Positions 50,014 through 59,275 are shown, counted from the first letter of the stretch. The stretch is 64,000 bases of DNA from JAVVPO01 sp036655715 (GCA_036655715.1 JAVVPO010000001.1:62001-126000); one strand, 5' to 3'. A program made the numbers and translations. Notes: generated by a model from the letters alone, not told the origin.

Positions 50014-51498
50014 TTATTTGCACCTTCCATATAACTTTGTCAACGTATAAAGTTTATTAGCTAGTTCCTCAGTTAACACTCCTTCTTCCATACGCCACTT
50101 CCAATTACTCCCGAGTGTAGATGGATAATTCATTCTTGCTTCATTTCCAAGATCTAATACATCTTGCATCATCGTAATAGCCACATCGCCCACGCTACTC
50201 CATGCTCCACGTATAAATCCCCACGTTAGTCCTTCTTCCGGTGTTAATCTAAGATAATGCTTAGCATGTAAGATATCTTTTGCATCCCCAGTTGTCTCCA
50301 TCCATCCTTTTATAGTGTCATTATCATGAGTCCCTGTGTACACCATACAATGACTTTCATATGTATGTGGTATATAGTCACTTTCTTCCCTTTCATCAAA
50401 AGCAAATTGAAGTACTTTCATCCCTGGATATCCTGTAGCATCTCTAAAATCAACCACCTCTTGTGTTAAGTATCCTAAATCTTCTGCAATGATATTAACC
50501 TCACCTAGTTCTCTTTTAATTGCTTCAAACAGCTTAATTCCAGGCCCTTTAATCCATTTGCCATTAATAGCAGTCTCTTCACCATAAGGTATTTCCCAAT
50601 AAGATTCAAACCCTCTAAAATGATCAATACGTATCATATCAAATAATTTGAGACTTTCTCTTATGCGCTCTACCCACCATGTATACTTTGTTTCTTCTAA
50701 GTAGTTCCAATCATATATTGGATTTCCCCATAATTGCCCTGTTTCAGAAAAAGCATCTGGTGGGCAACCTGCTACTACTATAGGATTTTTGTGCTGGTCT
50801 AATTTAAATAGCTCGGAGTTTGCCCATGCATCGCTGCTATCAGCCGCTACATAGATAGGAATATCTCCAATAATTTGTATACCAAGATTGTTTACATAGG
50901 TTTTTAAGGCATGCCACTGCTTATAAAATTCGTATTGAATAAATATCCAAAAATCTATTTCATCTGCTAGAGTTTCTTTGTAGTAGGCCATAGCCTTAGG
51001 TGTTCTTAGCTTAATCTCTGTATCCCACTCTTGCCAGCTTACTAAATTCATTTTTTCCTTAATGGCCATATACATGGCATAGTCACGAATCCAGTAAGCA
51101 TTTTGTTTTTCAAAGTCACCTATTTCTTTCTCTAAGTAACCTTTAGAGCGTTTGTAAGCTTTCCGTAAAACTTTATATCTTTCATTAAATAATTCTTCAT
51201 AGTCAACTTGTGTTTTATCATTTCCAAAGTTTATATCTGCTAAATCTTTCTCATCTAATAACTCATCTTTTACCAAAGTTATCAAATCAATGAAATAGGG
51301 ATTCCCTGCGAAGGCTGAAAAGGCTTGATAAGGTGAATCACCATATCCCGTATGTCCTAACGGTAGAATCTGCCAATAGCTTTGCCCTGATTTATCCATG
51401 AAATTCGCAAACTTATAGGCTTCTTCTCCAAATGTTCCTATGCCATATGATTCAGGTAATGAAGAAATATGCATAATAATACCACTACTTCTTTTCAT
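50014..51498 (-). CDS. malQ: 4-alpha-glucanotransferase (amylomaltase)
   Basis: MalQ rearranges maltodextrins, releasing glucose and longer chains. The 494-residue protein of GH77 starts KRSSGIIMHISSLPESYGIG, and has SYWQILPLGHTGYGDSPYQ, FSAFAGNPYFID, then MIRIDHFRGFESYWEIP (catalytic Asp nucleophile in RIDHFRG), VNIIAEDLGYLT (acid/base Glu) and YTGTHDNDTIKGW (third Asp). The extra N-terminal domain of E. coli MalQ is absent. It is cytosolic. Operators for a LacI-family protein lie just upstream (51520-51542), and a degenerate phosphorylase follows, so its product chains must be handled otherwise. Confidence 0.95.
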   Translation of the reverse strand: MKRSSGIIMHISSLPESYGIGTFGEEAYKFANFMDKSGQSYWQILPLGHTGYGDSPYQAFSAFAGNPYFIDLITLVKDELLDEKDLADINFGNDKTQVDYEELFNERYKVLRKAYKRSKGYLEKEIGDFEKQNAYWIRDYAMYMAIKEKMNLVSWQEWDTEIKLRTPKAMAYYKETLADEIDFWIFIQYEFYKQWHALKTYVNNLGIQIIGDIPIYVAADSSDAWANSELFKLDQHKNPIVVAGCPPDAFSETGQLWGNPIYDWNYLEETKYTWWVERIRESLKLFDMIRIDHFRGFESYWEIPYGEETAINGKWIKGPGIKLFEAIKRELGEVNIIAEDLGYLTQEVVDFRDATGYPGMKVLQFAFDEREESDYIPHTYESHCMVYTGTHDNDTIKGWMETTGDAKDILHAKHYLRLTPEEGLTWGFIRGAWSSVGDVAITMMQDVLDLGNEARMNYPSTLGSNWKWRMEEGVLTEELANKLYTLTKLYGRCK

Positions 51499-51519
51499 GT
51501 CTTATTCTCCTCTATCTTC

Positions 51520-51542
51520 GAAACCGTTATCGGAAACGTTTC
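51520..51542. promoter_or_regulatory. LacI-type operator(s) upstream of malQ
   Basis: GAAACGTTTC (51533-51542) is a perfect palindrome with the central CG, and GAAACCGTTAT (51520-51530) is an imperfect second copy. They lie 22-44 bases before the malQ start. The central CG and A/T half sites match operators of LacI-family sugar repressors. Confidence 0.6.
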
Positions 51543-51635
51543 TAATACCATATTATAAAAAAAAGGAGAGCTTTACAAGTATTTTATACAACTTAAAATA
51601 TATTTGTATAAAATATTCTAATCTCTCACTCTCTT

Positions 51636-52652
51636 TTATCTATTATTACTCATGTCTTTACAAGATGCACCTTCTAGTAGTTTTGTTTCTAGTATCCTAT
51701 GCTGATGCTTCTTTTGATCACTTAATATATCAAACAATAAATCTGCACTCATTTCAGCCATTTGTTTTCTAGGCTGCTTAATGGTTGTAATCGTTGGTGT
51801 ATAATAATGCGCTATATCCATACCATCAAACCCTATGATTGATATATCTTCCCCTATTTCAAATCCACTGTCACTTACAGCTTTAGCTACGCCTATAGCC
51901 ATTGTATCTGATATGGCAAAAATAGCAGTTGGCCTGTTAGTCTCTAAAAATTTCATAGTTTCCTTATAGGCTTTATCAACCAAGTAGTCTCCCATTAATA
52001 CATTTTCATTTTTAAACTCAATTCCTCGTTCTTGCAGTGCTTTTTGATAACCTTGATATCTTGCAAAACTTGCCGCTTCGCTTTTGTCACAAATCATAAT
52101 ACAAATATCTTTATGACCCTTTTCAATAAGATACTGCACAGCCATATAGGCTGCCTGCTCATTATCAATATCTATGACAGAGAATTTATTCTTCACCTCA
52201 TTTTCTTTTGGTAAGTTTATTGATGTTAAAATAATAGGAATATCTATTCCTTGAAAGGTATCTTCTTTCACCTTACTAAAATTCCCACCAAGGCAGATCA
52301 TCCCCTGTAACCTTTTTTCTTTTATGAACCTTATAGTACTATCAATATCATTATCCTCTACCTCTGTGTGTTGCAAAATCATCATATAACCCATATGTTG
52401 AATTCTTTCACTTATTATATTAATCATTTCAGATAGAAATGGATTGAATATACCTTTAATTAAAACACCAATATTTTTGGTGTTGTTTTGTTTAAGTACT
52501 CTTGCACTATCATTAGGTATATAATTATATTCTTTAATCACATTTAATATATGTTCTCTTGTTTCTTTTTTTACGTCTGGATGATTGTTAACTACTCTAG
52601 ACACTGTACTTACGCCTACCCCTGATATACGTGCAATATCTTTAATATTCAT
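51636..52652 (-). CDS. LacI-family repressor, probable maltodextrin regulator
   Basis: The 338-residue protein starts with the LacI helix-turn-helix NIKDIARISGVGVSTVSRVVNN and hinge helix DSARVLKQNN, followed by a periplasmic-binding-like ligand domain (IGVLIKGIFNPF, AIFAISDTMAIGVAKAV, ISIIGFDGMDIAHYYTP). The hinge lacks the usual AARxLR but is close (SARVLK). It is divergent in nothing from malQ: both are on the minus strand, 140 bases apart. It most likely represses malQ and the transporter through the CG-centred palindromes at 49454 and 51520-51542. The inducer is expected to be maltose or a maltodextrin. Confidence 0.9.
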   Translation of the reverse strand: MNIKDIARISGVGVSTVSRVVNNHPDVKKETREHILNVIKEYNYIPNDSARVLKQNNTKNIGVLIKGIFNPFLSEMINIISERIQHMGYMMILQHTEVEDNDIDSTIRFIKEKRLQGMICLGGNFSKVKEDTFQGIDIPIILTSINLPKENEVKNKFSVIDIDNEQAAYMAVQYLIEKGHKDICIMICDKSEAASFARYQGYQKALQERGIEFKNENVLMGDYLVDKAYKETMKFLETNRPTAIFAISDTMAIGVAKAVSDSGFEIGEDISIIGFDGMDIAHYYTPTITTIKQPRKQMAEMSADLLFDILSDQKKHQHRILETKLLEGASCKDMSNNR

Positions 52653-52757
52653 ACGCTCCTCCTATTATCTAGTAATATTAACTATACCCTATTAATCTTT
52701 AAAACACAAACCCCAATTATTCCACTTATTCAAATATCTTTCTACTTTTTTAGCATT

Positions 52758-52790
52758 AGAAAAAGGCCTAGCACCTATGCTAGGCCTCCT
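52758..52790 (-). terminator. Terminator of the dus gene
   Basis: AGGCCTAGCA (52764-52773) and TGCTAGGCCT (52778-52787) pair perfectly with a 4-base loop, followed by five T on the minus strand. It lies just after the Dus stop. Confidence 0.8.
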
Positions 52791-52825
52791 GGTATGAACC
52801 CTCCTTATCTCTCATCACAACAAGC

Positions 52826-53764
52826 TTATTTTATAATATCTTGTTCTTCAAATAGACTAGAAACAGCGTGCTCATAATCATATAATTTCTGTGATTTATT
52901 AATTTTCTTTATATACTTTTCGTGATTAGAAAATGTTTGCTTCATATAGAACCATACTTCTTTCATTTTAAACAATACATTCCTATCACCAAAAAGTATA
53001 CTTTGATAATCTTCGTAAATTTTATCATGAAAGTCTCTTAATACCTTTTTATCAAGTACACTCGTACTAGTGATATCATTTATTAGTCCAGGACTTGTGA
53101 TAAGTCCCCTACCAAGCATGACTGTTTCTACAGTTGGAAAAGCATCTATAAATGCCTTATAATCATTAGCTGTGAAAATATCACCATTATAACCTACGGT
53201 ATTCTTACTTAAAGCTAATCCATCTTTAAAAACTTCCATGTTCGGCTTATTTTTATAATAATCCTTTTGGATTCTAGGATGAATGATAAGCTCCTCCATT
53301 GGATATTTATTAAATATCTCAATCAATTTATAAAACTCTTCAGACTCATCCTTTCCTATTCTCGTTTTCACTGATATTTTCGCAACCTGCGCAGAAAAGA
53401 TTTCATCTAAAAATCTATCAAGATCTTCTCTTTGTGAAAGGAATCCAGACCCTTTATTTTTTGAAACTACCGTACCAGAAGGACATCCTAAGTTTAGGTT
53501 CATTTCATTATATCCAAATTCCTTTATTTGCTTTGCTGTTCGAATAAAATCTTCTGCGTTATTCGTTAGAATTTGTGGAATGACAACGATTCCTTTGTTG
53601 TGCTCAGGCAAAATGTCCTGTAACTCTCTCGTTGTAAAACTCCCATGCTGATTGGCAGAAACAAAAGGGGTAAAATATTTGTCTACGTCGTTAAAGAAAG
53701 CTGCATGGGCATTTCTATAAATATACCCCGTCACGCCTTCCATTGGTGCGAAATAAAATTTCAT
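52826..53764 (-). CDS. dus: tRNA-dihydrouridine synthase
   Basis: Dus enzymes reduce uridine to dihydrouridine in the tRNA D-loop with FMN and NADPH. The 312-residue protein begins FYFAPMEGVTGYIYRNAHAA with the FMN-binding start of the barrel, carries MNLNLGCPSGTVVSKNKGSG (catalytic Cys in the GCP motif), KISVKTRIGKDE, and the phosphate-binding GYNGDIFT and MLGRGLITSP. Length and order match the family. It is more like the short Dus of Clostridia than DusA/DusB. The tRNA position modified is not clear. Confidence 0.92.
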   Translation of the reverse strand: MKFYFAPMEGVTGYIYRNAHAAFFNDVDKYFTPFVSANQHGSFTTRELQDILPEHNKGIVVIPQILTNNAEDFIRTAKQIKEFGYNEMNLNLGCPSGTVVSKNKGSGFLSQREDLDRFLDEIFSAQVAKISVKTRIGKDESEEFYKLIEIFNKYPMEELIIHPRIQKDYYKNKPNMEVFKDGLALSKNTVGYNGDIFTANDYKAFIDAFPTVETVMLGRGLITSPGLINDITSTSVLDKKVLRDFHDKIYEDYQSILFGDRNVLFKMKEVWFYMKQTFSNHEKYIKKINKSQKLYDYEHAVSSLFEEQDIIK

Positions 53765-53861
53765 CTATTAAATAGCTCCTTTGTATATCTAGTTATTTTC
53801 TGTTAGTTCCCTTACGCTATTATACAACAAAATCTTCTTCCATTCTCCTTTAAATAATAAC

Positions 53862-54461
53862 TTAAATATCTATTTTCATATTCTTATAATAGTATTCTTT
53901 ATCTCTATCATTAATCCCACGAAGGACGCGGCAAGGATTCCCCACAGCAACAACGTTGGCTGGAATATCTTTTGTCACAATACTTCCTGCACCAATAACA
54001 GTATTATCACCAATATTCACCCCAGGCAAAATGACAGCTCCTGCCCCTATCCAAACATTGTTTCCTATATGTACAGGAATATTATATTGCGCAACCTTTC
54101 TTCTAAGTTCTGGATCAATAGGATGTCCAGCAGTTGCAATTGTTACATTTGGCCCAATCATTACACTATCACCAATGAAAATGTCTGTATCATCTACTAA
54201 TGTGAGATTGAAATTGGCATAAACATTGTTCCCCAAGTGTGTATACTTTCCCCAGTTCGCTCTAAGAGGTGGCTCGATATAACAATTTTCACCTACTTCC
54301 GCTAAAAGTTCCTTTAAAATTTTTTCTCGCTTTTCTCCTTCTGACGGCCTGATCTGATTGAAATCATATAATTTTTCCAAGCATTGTGTTTGCTCTACCA
54401 TTAAATCATTATCATTACAGAAATACACCTTTTGACTTTGCATTTTTTCTTTAGCTGACAT
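53862..54461 (-). CDS. Sugar O-acetyltransferase, Maa/LacA-like
   Basis: A hexapeptide-repeat (left-handed beta-helix) enzyme that acetylates maltose, glucose or other sugars with acetyl-CoA. The 199-residue protein has the N-terminal DLMVEQTQCLEKLYDFNQIRPSE, YIEPPLRANWGKYTHLGNN, the catalytic-His region VTIATAGHPIDPELRRK (His near residue 115), and repeats GNNVWIGAGAVILPGVNIGD, GAGSIVTKDIP. C-terminal NPCRVLRGI is standard. No operator is seen. It is alone. Mal-type substrates fit the nearby maltodextrin genes, but this is only neighbourhood. Confidence 0.92.
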   Translation of the reverse strand: MSAKEKMQSQKVYFCNDNDLMVEQTQCLEKLYDFNQIRPSEGEKREKILKELLAEVGENCYIEPPLRANWGKYTHLGNNVYANFNLTLVDDTDIFIGDSVMIGPNVTIATAGHPIDPELRRKVAQYNIPVHIGNNVWIGAGAVILPGVNIGDNTVIGAGSIVTKDIPANVVAVGNPCRVLRGINDRDKEYYYKNMKIDI

Positions 54462-54631
54462 ATTCTATCTCCTTCATATGTAATTAAACTTTTTTTAGTT
54501 AATTCTCTTAATCTTTATTTTATAGTAATATACAATATTGTTCAACAATTAAACTTTTTATCTGCTGAAGTCGGTCGATTTGGCAACTTCAAACCATTAC
54601 ACTTTCGCCGCGTGCATACTCCTTTTACTAT

Positions 54632-54671
54632 GAAATGAAAGGCTTAGAGTTTCCCCTAAGCCTTTCATTTC
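54632..54671 (-). terminator. Terminator after the TetM-Rae1 fusion gene
   Basis: GAAATGAAAGGCTTAG (54632-54647) pairs perfectly with CTAAGCCTTTCATTTC (54656-54671), 14 bases behind the stop. Confidence 0.75.
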
Positions 54672-54684
54672 ATCTATCATTTGA

Positions 54685-57333
54685 TTAATTTTCTTCTTTA
54701 ACAAGTCCCTGCATCTGCTCTTTTATTTCTGGAGATAATGCATCTATCAAATAATTACGCTCTACTACTTGTTTATCTTGATACGCCTGCATCATGCTTT
54801 CATTAGCACGCTCTATTTCTTCCTTTAGTTCCCTAGCGGATAATAAAGTACATCCTTTTCCCCGAATGATAATCTGTACTAAACCATCTGATGTTGCTAC
54901 TGTCACATGATACTTTGCCTCGTAGTCATGTACGAACTTTTCGATATAATGGTCTGCCGTTTGTGCTTCCTTGGTATATACCATATGAATATTATGATAA
55001 TCGATAATTTCCTCACGATGCCCTAGCACACGATACGCATCAAATACCACAATGATCTGACATTTTCGAATCCCTTGATAGTTACTTAAGCAATCCAGTA
55101 GTTTTATTCTGGCACCATCCATATTATCTTCTGCAATATCCTTCAACTCAGGCCATGCAAAAATGATATTATAGCCGTCTACAAGAAGATACTCTTCTTT
55201 GCCTTGTCTTGGTCTACTTGTATAGGTAACAGGTTCATAATAACTTTCCCTGGCTGTTTTACTTTTTTTCCAAGCGGATTTCTCCCCTTGATTAGCATAA
55301 AAGGTTCTACTGATAATCTGGTCAATCTCTTCTAAACCAATCCAGCTCTCTTCTAGGGATGAGGATTGATTCTTCACTACTTCTTCTGATAACTCTTCTT
55401 TTTCTGGTTGCAAGCAACTTTCAATATGCATATAGTCTTTTACTTCATCCCAATTCACCAAAAATCCAGTGCCATGTGTACAAAATACAGAACCTGTTGG
55501 ATTTTCTATATCTCTTTCAGAGTCATATGCAATACTATCTATGACTTCTTCTGCATTATGACAAGGTTCATAGCCTTTCAGGCTACAAAATAGTCTACCA
55601 TGTCCTTTGGTATAGGCAACTACCTCTTTCTGATAGTTTCTCATAGTAACAACAGGGGCATTGCCTACAAGAACTGTCATCTCACCATCTGTTTGCAAAA
55701 TTTCACATGTCCCACGCATTTTTTCAATATCGGTCATGGCACGTCCTACCATTTTTTCAGGAAGCTCTAGTTGAAAGGCATAGTAAGGCTCTAACAGTAT
55801 AGATTTTGCCTGCTTTAAACCGTGACGCACTGCACGGTACGTGGCTTCTCTAAAGTCACCACCTTCTGTATGCTTTTTGTGTGCTCGCCCAGAGACTAAA
55901 GTTATCTTTATATCTGTAATGGCTGAGCCGGTGAGCACTCCTTTATGGGCTTTTTCCCCTAGATGGGATAAGACAAGCCTCTGCCAATTTTTTTCTAACA
56001 CATCTTCACTACAGCCTAATTCAAACTGCAAGCCACTTCCTAACTCTCCAGGCTCCAATACTAAATGAACCTCTGCATAATGCCGTAATGGCTCAAAGTG
56101 TCCTACACCTTCCACTACATTTGCAATAGTTTCTTTATAAACAATCCTTCCTGAATCAAAGGCTACTGTAACACCAAAACGACTTTGTATAAGACTTTGT
56201 AAAATTTCGGTTTGTACTTCTCCCATAATTTGTGCCTGGATTTCTTGTAACACCTCATCCCAGACAATATGAAGCTCCGGCTCCTCTTCTTCAATCTGAC
56301 GTAACTTAGGCAGCATCATTCTTGGGTCACAGCCTTCAGGAAGTATAATCTGATAAGACAATACGGGTTCTAATAAAGGTGTACCTGAAGCCCGCTCTAT
56401 CCCAAGTCCTTCTCCTGGACTTGTTTGACTAAGCCCTATTACTGCACATACCGAACCAGCTTCTACCTCATTTACCGCTTCGAATTTCTGTCCTGAATAG
56501 ATCCGAATCTGATTGACTTTCTCTTCCCAGAAGTGATTGGTTAAAGCATCTTTCACCTTAAGTCTTCCTCCTGTAAGTTTCATATAGGTGAGGCGATTTC
56601 CTTGTTCATCTCTAGCTATCTTAAATATTTTAGCCCCAAATGCTTCCGGATAGGATGGGGTCTTAGTATACTTTACAATCCCCTGTATAAATGCCTCCAC
56701 ACCTTCCAATTTCAAAGCTGAACCGAAAAAGCACAGAAATACCTTGCGCTCCTTGATGGCTTTTGTAATCTGTAAGGTTTTAATCTGTCCTGTCTCCAAA
56801 TAGGCTTCCATAAGTGTTTCATCACACATGGCCAATTGGTCGTAAAAAGCTTCTGTTTCATCTTCTTCAAACGGAGTGCATCCATCATCTAGATGTTTTT
56901 TTAATTCTTCTATTAGTTTTTCCTTATCCGTTCCCTTTTGATCCATCTTATTGACAAATAGAAACACAGGTATTTCATACATAGCAAGTAATCGCCACAA
57001 TGTCTGAGTATGCCCCTGTACACCATCTGCCCCACTTATTACTAAAATGGCATAATCTAATATCTGAAGTGTCCTCTCCATTTCAGCTGAAAAATCCACA
57101 TGTCCTGGAGTATCTAATAAAGTAACCTGAGTCTCATTTACTTCAAATACTGCTTGTTTAGAAAAAATGGTAATGCCTCTTGCCTTCTCCAATTCATAGG
57201 TATCTAAATAGGCATCCTTATTATCTACCCTTCCTAATTTCCGAATTTTACCGCTTAGATAAAGCATACCCTCTGATAAAGTAGTTTTGCCAGCATCTAC
57301 ATGTGCTAATATTCCAATGACTAATTTTTTCAT
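54685..57333 (-). CDS. TetM/EF-G-like ribosomal GTPase fused to a YacP/Rae1-like NYN endonuclease
   Basis: The 882-residue protein has a complete TetM-type N-terminal part. The G domain shows AHVDAGKTT (residues about 10-18), ARGITIF, LLDTPGHVDF and NKMDQ; domains II-V follow, with GSVCAVIGLSQTSPG, RIVYKETIANVVEGVGHFEP and a late GRAMTDIEKMRGTCE. Residues 713-882 are a separate domain that follows YacP/Rae1 closely: LLVDGYNIIFAWPELKDI with Asp719, VVFDAY with Asp765, TADHYIEK with Asp794 and VATSDGLVQ with Asp816, the acidic residues of NYN nucleases. A charged linker (about 640-710) joins the parts. Rae1 of Bacillus cuts mRNA in the ribosomal A site. The fusion may place this activity with a translational GTPase. 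Tetracycline protection is possible but not shown. Confidence 0.88.
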   Translation of the reverse strand: MKKLVIGILAHVDAGKTTLSEGMLYLSGKIRKLGRVDNKDAYLDTYELEKARGITIFSKQAVFEVNETQVTLLDTPGHVDFSAEMERTLQILDYAILVISGADGVQGHTQTLWRLLAMYEIPVFLFVNKMDQKGTDKEKLIEELKKHLDDGCTPFEEDETEAFYDQLAMCDETLMEAYLETGQIKTLQITKAIKERKVFLCFFGSALKLEGVEAFIQGIVKYTKTPSYPEAFGAKIFKIARDEQGNRLTYMKLTGGRLKVKDALTNHFWEEKVNQIRIYSGQKFEAVNEVEAGSVCAVIGLSQTSPGEGLGIERASGTPLLEPVLSYQIILPEGCDPRMMLPKLRQIEEEEPELHIVWDEVLQEIQAQIMGEVQTEILQSLIQSRFGVTVAFDSGRIVYKETIANVVEGVGHFEPLRHYAEVHLVLEPGELGSGLQFELGCSEDVLEKNWQRLVLSHLGEKAHKGVLTGSAITDIKITLVSGRAHKKHTEGGDFREATYRAVRHGLKQAKSILLEPYYAFQLELPEKMVGRAMTDIEKMRGTCEILQTDGEMTVLVGNAPVVTMRNYQKEVVAYTKGHGRLFCSLKGYEPCHNAEEVIDSIAYDSERDIENPTGSVFCTHGTGFLVNWDEVKDYMHIESCLQPEKEELSEEVVKNQSSSLEESWIGLEEIDQIISRTFYANQGEKSAWKKSKTARESYYEPVTYTSRPRQGKEEYLLVDGYNIIFAWPELKDIAEDNMDGARIKLLDCLSNYQGIRKCQIIVVFDAYRVLGHREEIIDYHNIHMVYTKEAQTADHYIEKFVHDYEAKYHVTVATSDGLVQIIIRGKGCTLLSARELKEEIERANESMMQAYQDKQVVERNYLIDALSPEIKEQMQGLVKEEN

Positions 57334-57424
57334 ACGTTATTTCAAATCCTTCACTTTTGTTGTCTATTTCTTCTCTTATTCTTATCATACCAGTAAGTTA
57401 GGAATCTGACAATTTTCTTCAAAA

Positions 57425-57462
57425 AAAAGCGTTGACTTAGGCACAATTACCTAGTCAACGCA
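57425..57462 (-). terminator. Terminator after the YkgJ-type gene
   Basis: GCGTTGACTtAGG pairs with CCTaGTCAACGC (57429-57441, 57450-57461), followed by eight T on the minus strand. Confidence 0.75.
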
Positions 57463-57507
57463 CGTCTTTAATTAGAGCCATTCATCATAATGCTATTATT
57501 TTGTACT

Positions 57508-58176
57508 TTAGATTATACCCAGCTGATTTTTCGCTTCAGGTAAGCACCTTGAAAATGCTGAATAAAAATCCTCTCCGTCTTTTAACGTCACAGGGTAAAA
57601 GGTATCCAGTAAGTATTTATTCATCGCATCTAGCTCCTTGGCATCGCGTACAAACTTGAGCCTGAAAGTAAGTGCTTTTAACAGGCGATACCATGCCAAG
57701 ATAAACGCCTTATTCTCCTCATAATTTTCAATGCCAATCCATTCTTTCACTTTCACTTCTTCTAGATTTGGTTTGACGCAGCCATCCACTTGTAAGAAAT
57801 ACTTGAAGCCATCTTCTTCATAGACTCTTCCAAGTGGAAATAAGCGGCAAATATTCGGGCGATTGCCATGTATTATGCATCTGTCTTCTTCATTTAAAAA
57901 GCTACAACGCTGAGAATCTCCTTGCATTTTTAAATGAGGCAACCATATTTTATTATTCTCACGTAGCTCAAGCTTATCTACTAGTAGTTTATCAAATGAT
58001 ATATTTAAATGGCTTACCATTTCATAGACATCAAACGGCGTCAGTACAACCAAATCCCCAACGCCATGACAACAGGCACTACAGCCGTTACAACCACAAG
58101 TACCTGCTTTTACCTTATCTTCCATGTCATACAGTCTTCCATCTGAAATGCCTTCTAATGTCTTTATTACCTTCAT
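57508..58176 (-). CDS. YkgJ-family cysteine-cluster protein
   Basis: The 222-residue protein belongs to the YkgJ/UPF0153 group, which probably binds zinc or an Fe-S cluster. The N-terminal part has CGCNGCSACCHGVGDLVVLTP (near residues 27-47; split here into CGCNGC, SACCHG), and CSFLNEEDRCIIHGNRPNIC with FPLGR follows (about 90-115). Six to eight cysteines are in conserved places. The second half (about 140-222) is helical and unlike other proteins I know. It lies 50 bases downstream of the second RsmH gene on the same strand and 170 bases upstream of the GTPase fusion. Confidence 0.85.
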   Translation of the reverse strand: MKVIKTLEGISDGRLYDMEDKVKAGTCGCNGCSACCHGVGDLVVLTPFDVYEMVSHLNISFDKLLVDKLELRENNKIWLPHLKMQGDSQRCSFLNEEDRCIIHGNRPNICRLFPLGRVYEEDGFKYFLQVDGCVKPNLEEVKVKEWIGIENYEENKAFILAWYRLLKALTFRLKFVRDAKELDAMNKYLLDTFYPVTLKDGEDFYSAFSRCLPEAKNQLGII

Positions 58177-58225
58177 ATTTTCTCCATTCTCATCCTATAT
58201 CCTACGCTGATTATTTGTTAGGATA

Positions 58226-59275
58226 TTATTTTCGTATCGCCCATCTCATCTTGGTACAGCGTGCTCTCCCATTCATATTACATTCTTCAGCAGAAGGTCT
58301 AATGACATCTGTTGCCACATCACTATAAACACCTTCCTTTAAAAGCCTTTTAAAGGATTTTTTTACAAGGCGATCTTCCCCTGAATGGAATGTTAAAATC
58401 GCTACGCGTCCACCTGGCGCTAGTACTTCTGGTAATTTTTCTAGGAATGCTTCTAATACTTCGAATTCACTGTTTACATCAATTCTCAAGGCTTGGAACG
58501 TTCTTTGACAAGACTTTTTAATTATTTTGTCCCTGTCTTGTTGTGGTAAAAATGCTAATGCTTGTTCAATAATATTACGTAAATCCGTTGTAGTCGTTAT
58601 GCTTTTTCCTTTTTTCATTGCATTAATTACAGCTTTTGAAATCTCCACTGCATAAGGTTCATCCGCATTTTCATCTAGCATGCCTACTAATTCATTCAGA
58701 GAAATACCAATTAAACGCTCTGCTGCTGAAATGCCCTTTTCTGGATTTAATCGCAAATCTAATGGCCCATCAAATTTATAAGTGAAACCACGTTCTGGAT
58801 TATCTATTTGCATAGAAGAAACACCAAGGTCAGCTAACATAAAGTCAAATTTCCCAACTTCACTAGCTACTTGATCTATATTGCAAAAGTTTTGAGGAAT
58901 GATCGTTAATATTTCGGATCCGAATCCCTTTTCTTCTAGTCTTTTCTTTGTTTTTACAATCTCAATTGGATCTACATCAAGGGCATAAAGATGTCCTTGA
59001 GATTCCAAGCATTTAAGCATCTCCAGTGAGTGACCTCCATAGCCTAACGTAGCATCTAAGCCTACTTCACCTGGTTGTATTTTTAAAAACTCTAGAATTT
59101 CATTGACGCAAATAGAAATATGCATCCCTGCAGGTGTACTACCTTTTTGCTTTACCTTTTCAATTGTATCGCCATATTTCTCCGCTTGGAGCTCTTTATA
59201 TTTTTCATTGAATTTTCTTGGATGGGTCCCTTTATATCTTACACGTCTTTTGTGTTGTTGCTCTTGGTTTTCCAT
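58226..59275 (-). CDS. Second RsmH-like SAM methyltransferase with N-terminal extension
   Basis: A 349-residue paralogue of RsmH. The RsmH core is complete: HISICVNEILEFLKIQPG (N-terminus of the family), LDATLGYGGHSLEMLK (SAM site), FMLADLGVSSMQIDNPERGF, DGPLDLRLNPEKGISAAE, FQALRIDVNSEFEVLEAFLE and AILTFHSGEDRLVKK. The first 45 residues are an extra basic, charged extension (RRVRYKGTHPRKFNEKYKEL). Canonical RsmH is encoded at 1-450. Many Lachnospirales keep two copies; what the second methylates is not known to me. It precedes the YkgJ-type gene by about 50 bases, likely in one operon. Confidence 0.9.
   Translation of the reverse strand: MENQEQQHKRRVRYKGTHPRKFNEKYKELQAEKYGDTIEKVKQKGSTPAGMHISICVNEILEFLKIQPGEVGLDATLGYGGHSLEMLKCLESQGHLYALDVDPIEIVKTKKRLEEKGFGSEILTIIPQNFCNIDQVASEVGKFDFMLADLGVSSMQIDNPERGFTYKFDGPLDLRLNPEKGISAAERLIGISLNELVGMLDENADEPYAVEISKAVINAMKKGKSITTTTDLRNIIEQALAFLPQQDRDKIIKKSCQRTFQALRIDVNSEFEVLEAFLEKLPEVLAPGGRVAILTFHSGEDRLVKKSFKRLLKEGVYSDVATDVIRPSAEECNMNGRARCTKMRWAIRK

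Noticed and set aside
54685..57333. Plain tetracycline-resistance gene tetM/tetO
   Set aside because: The protein is about 240 residues longer than TetM, has a Rae1-like domain, and stands in a chromosomal housekeeping context without mobile elements.
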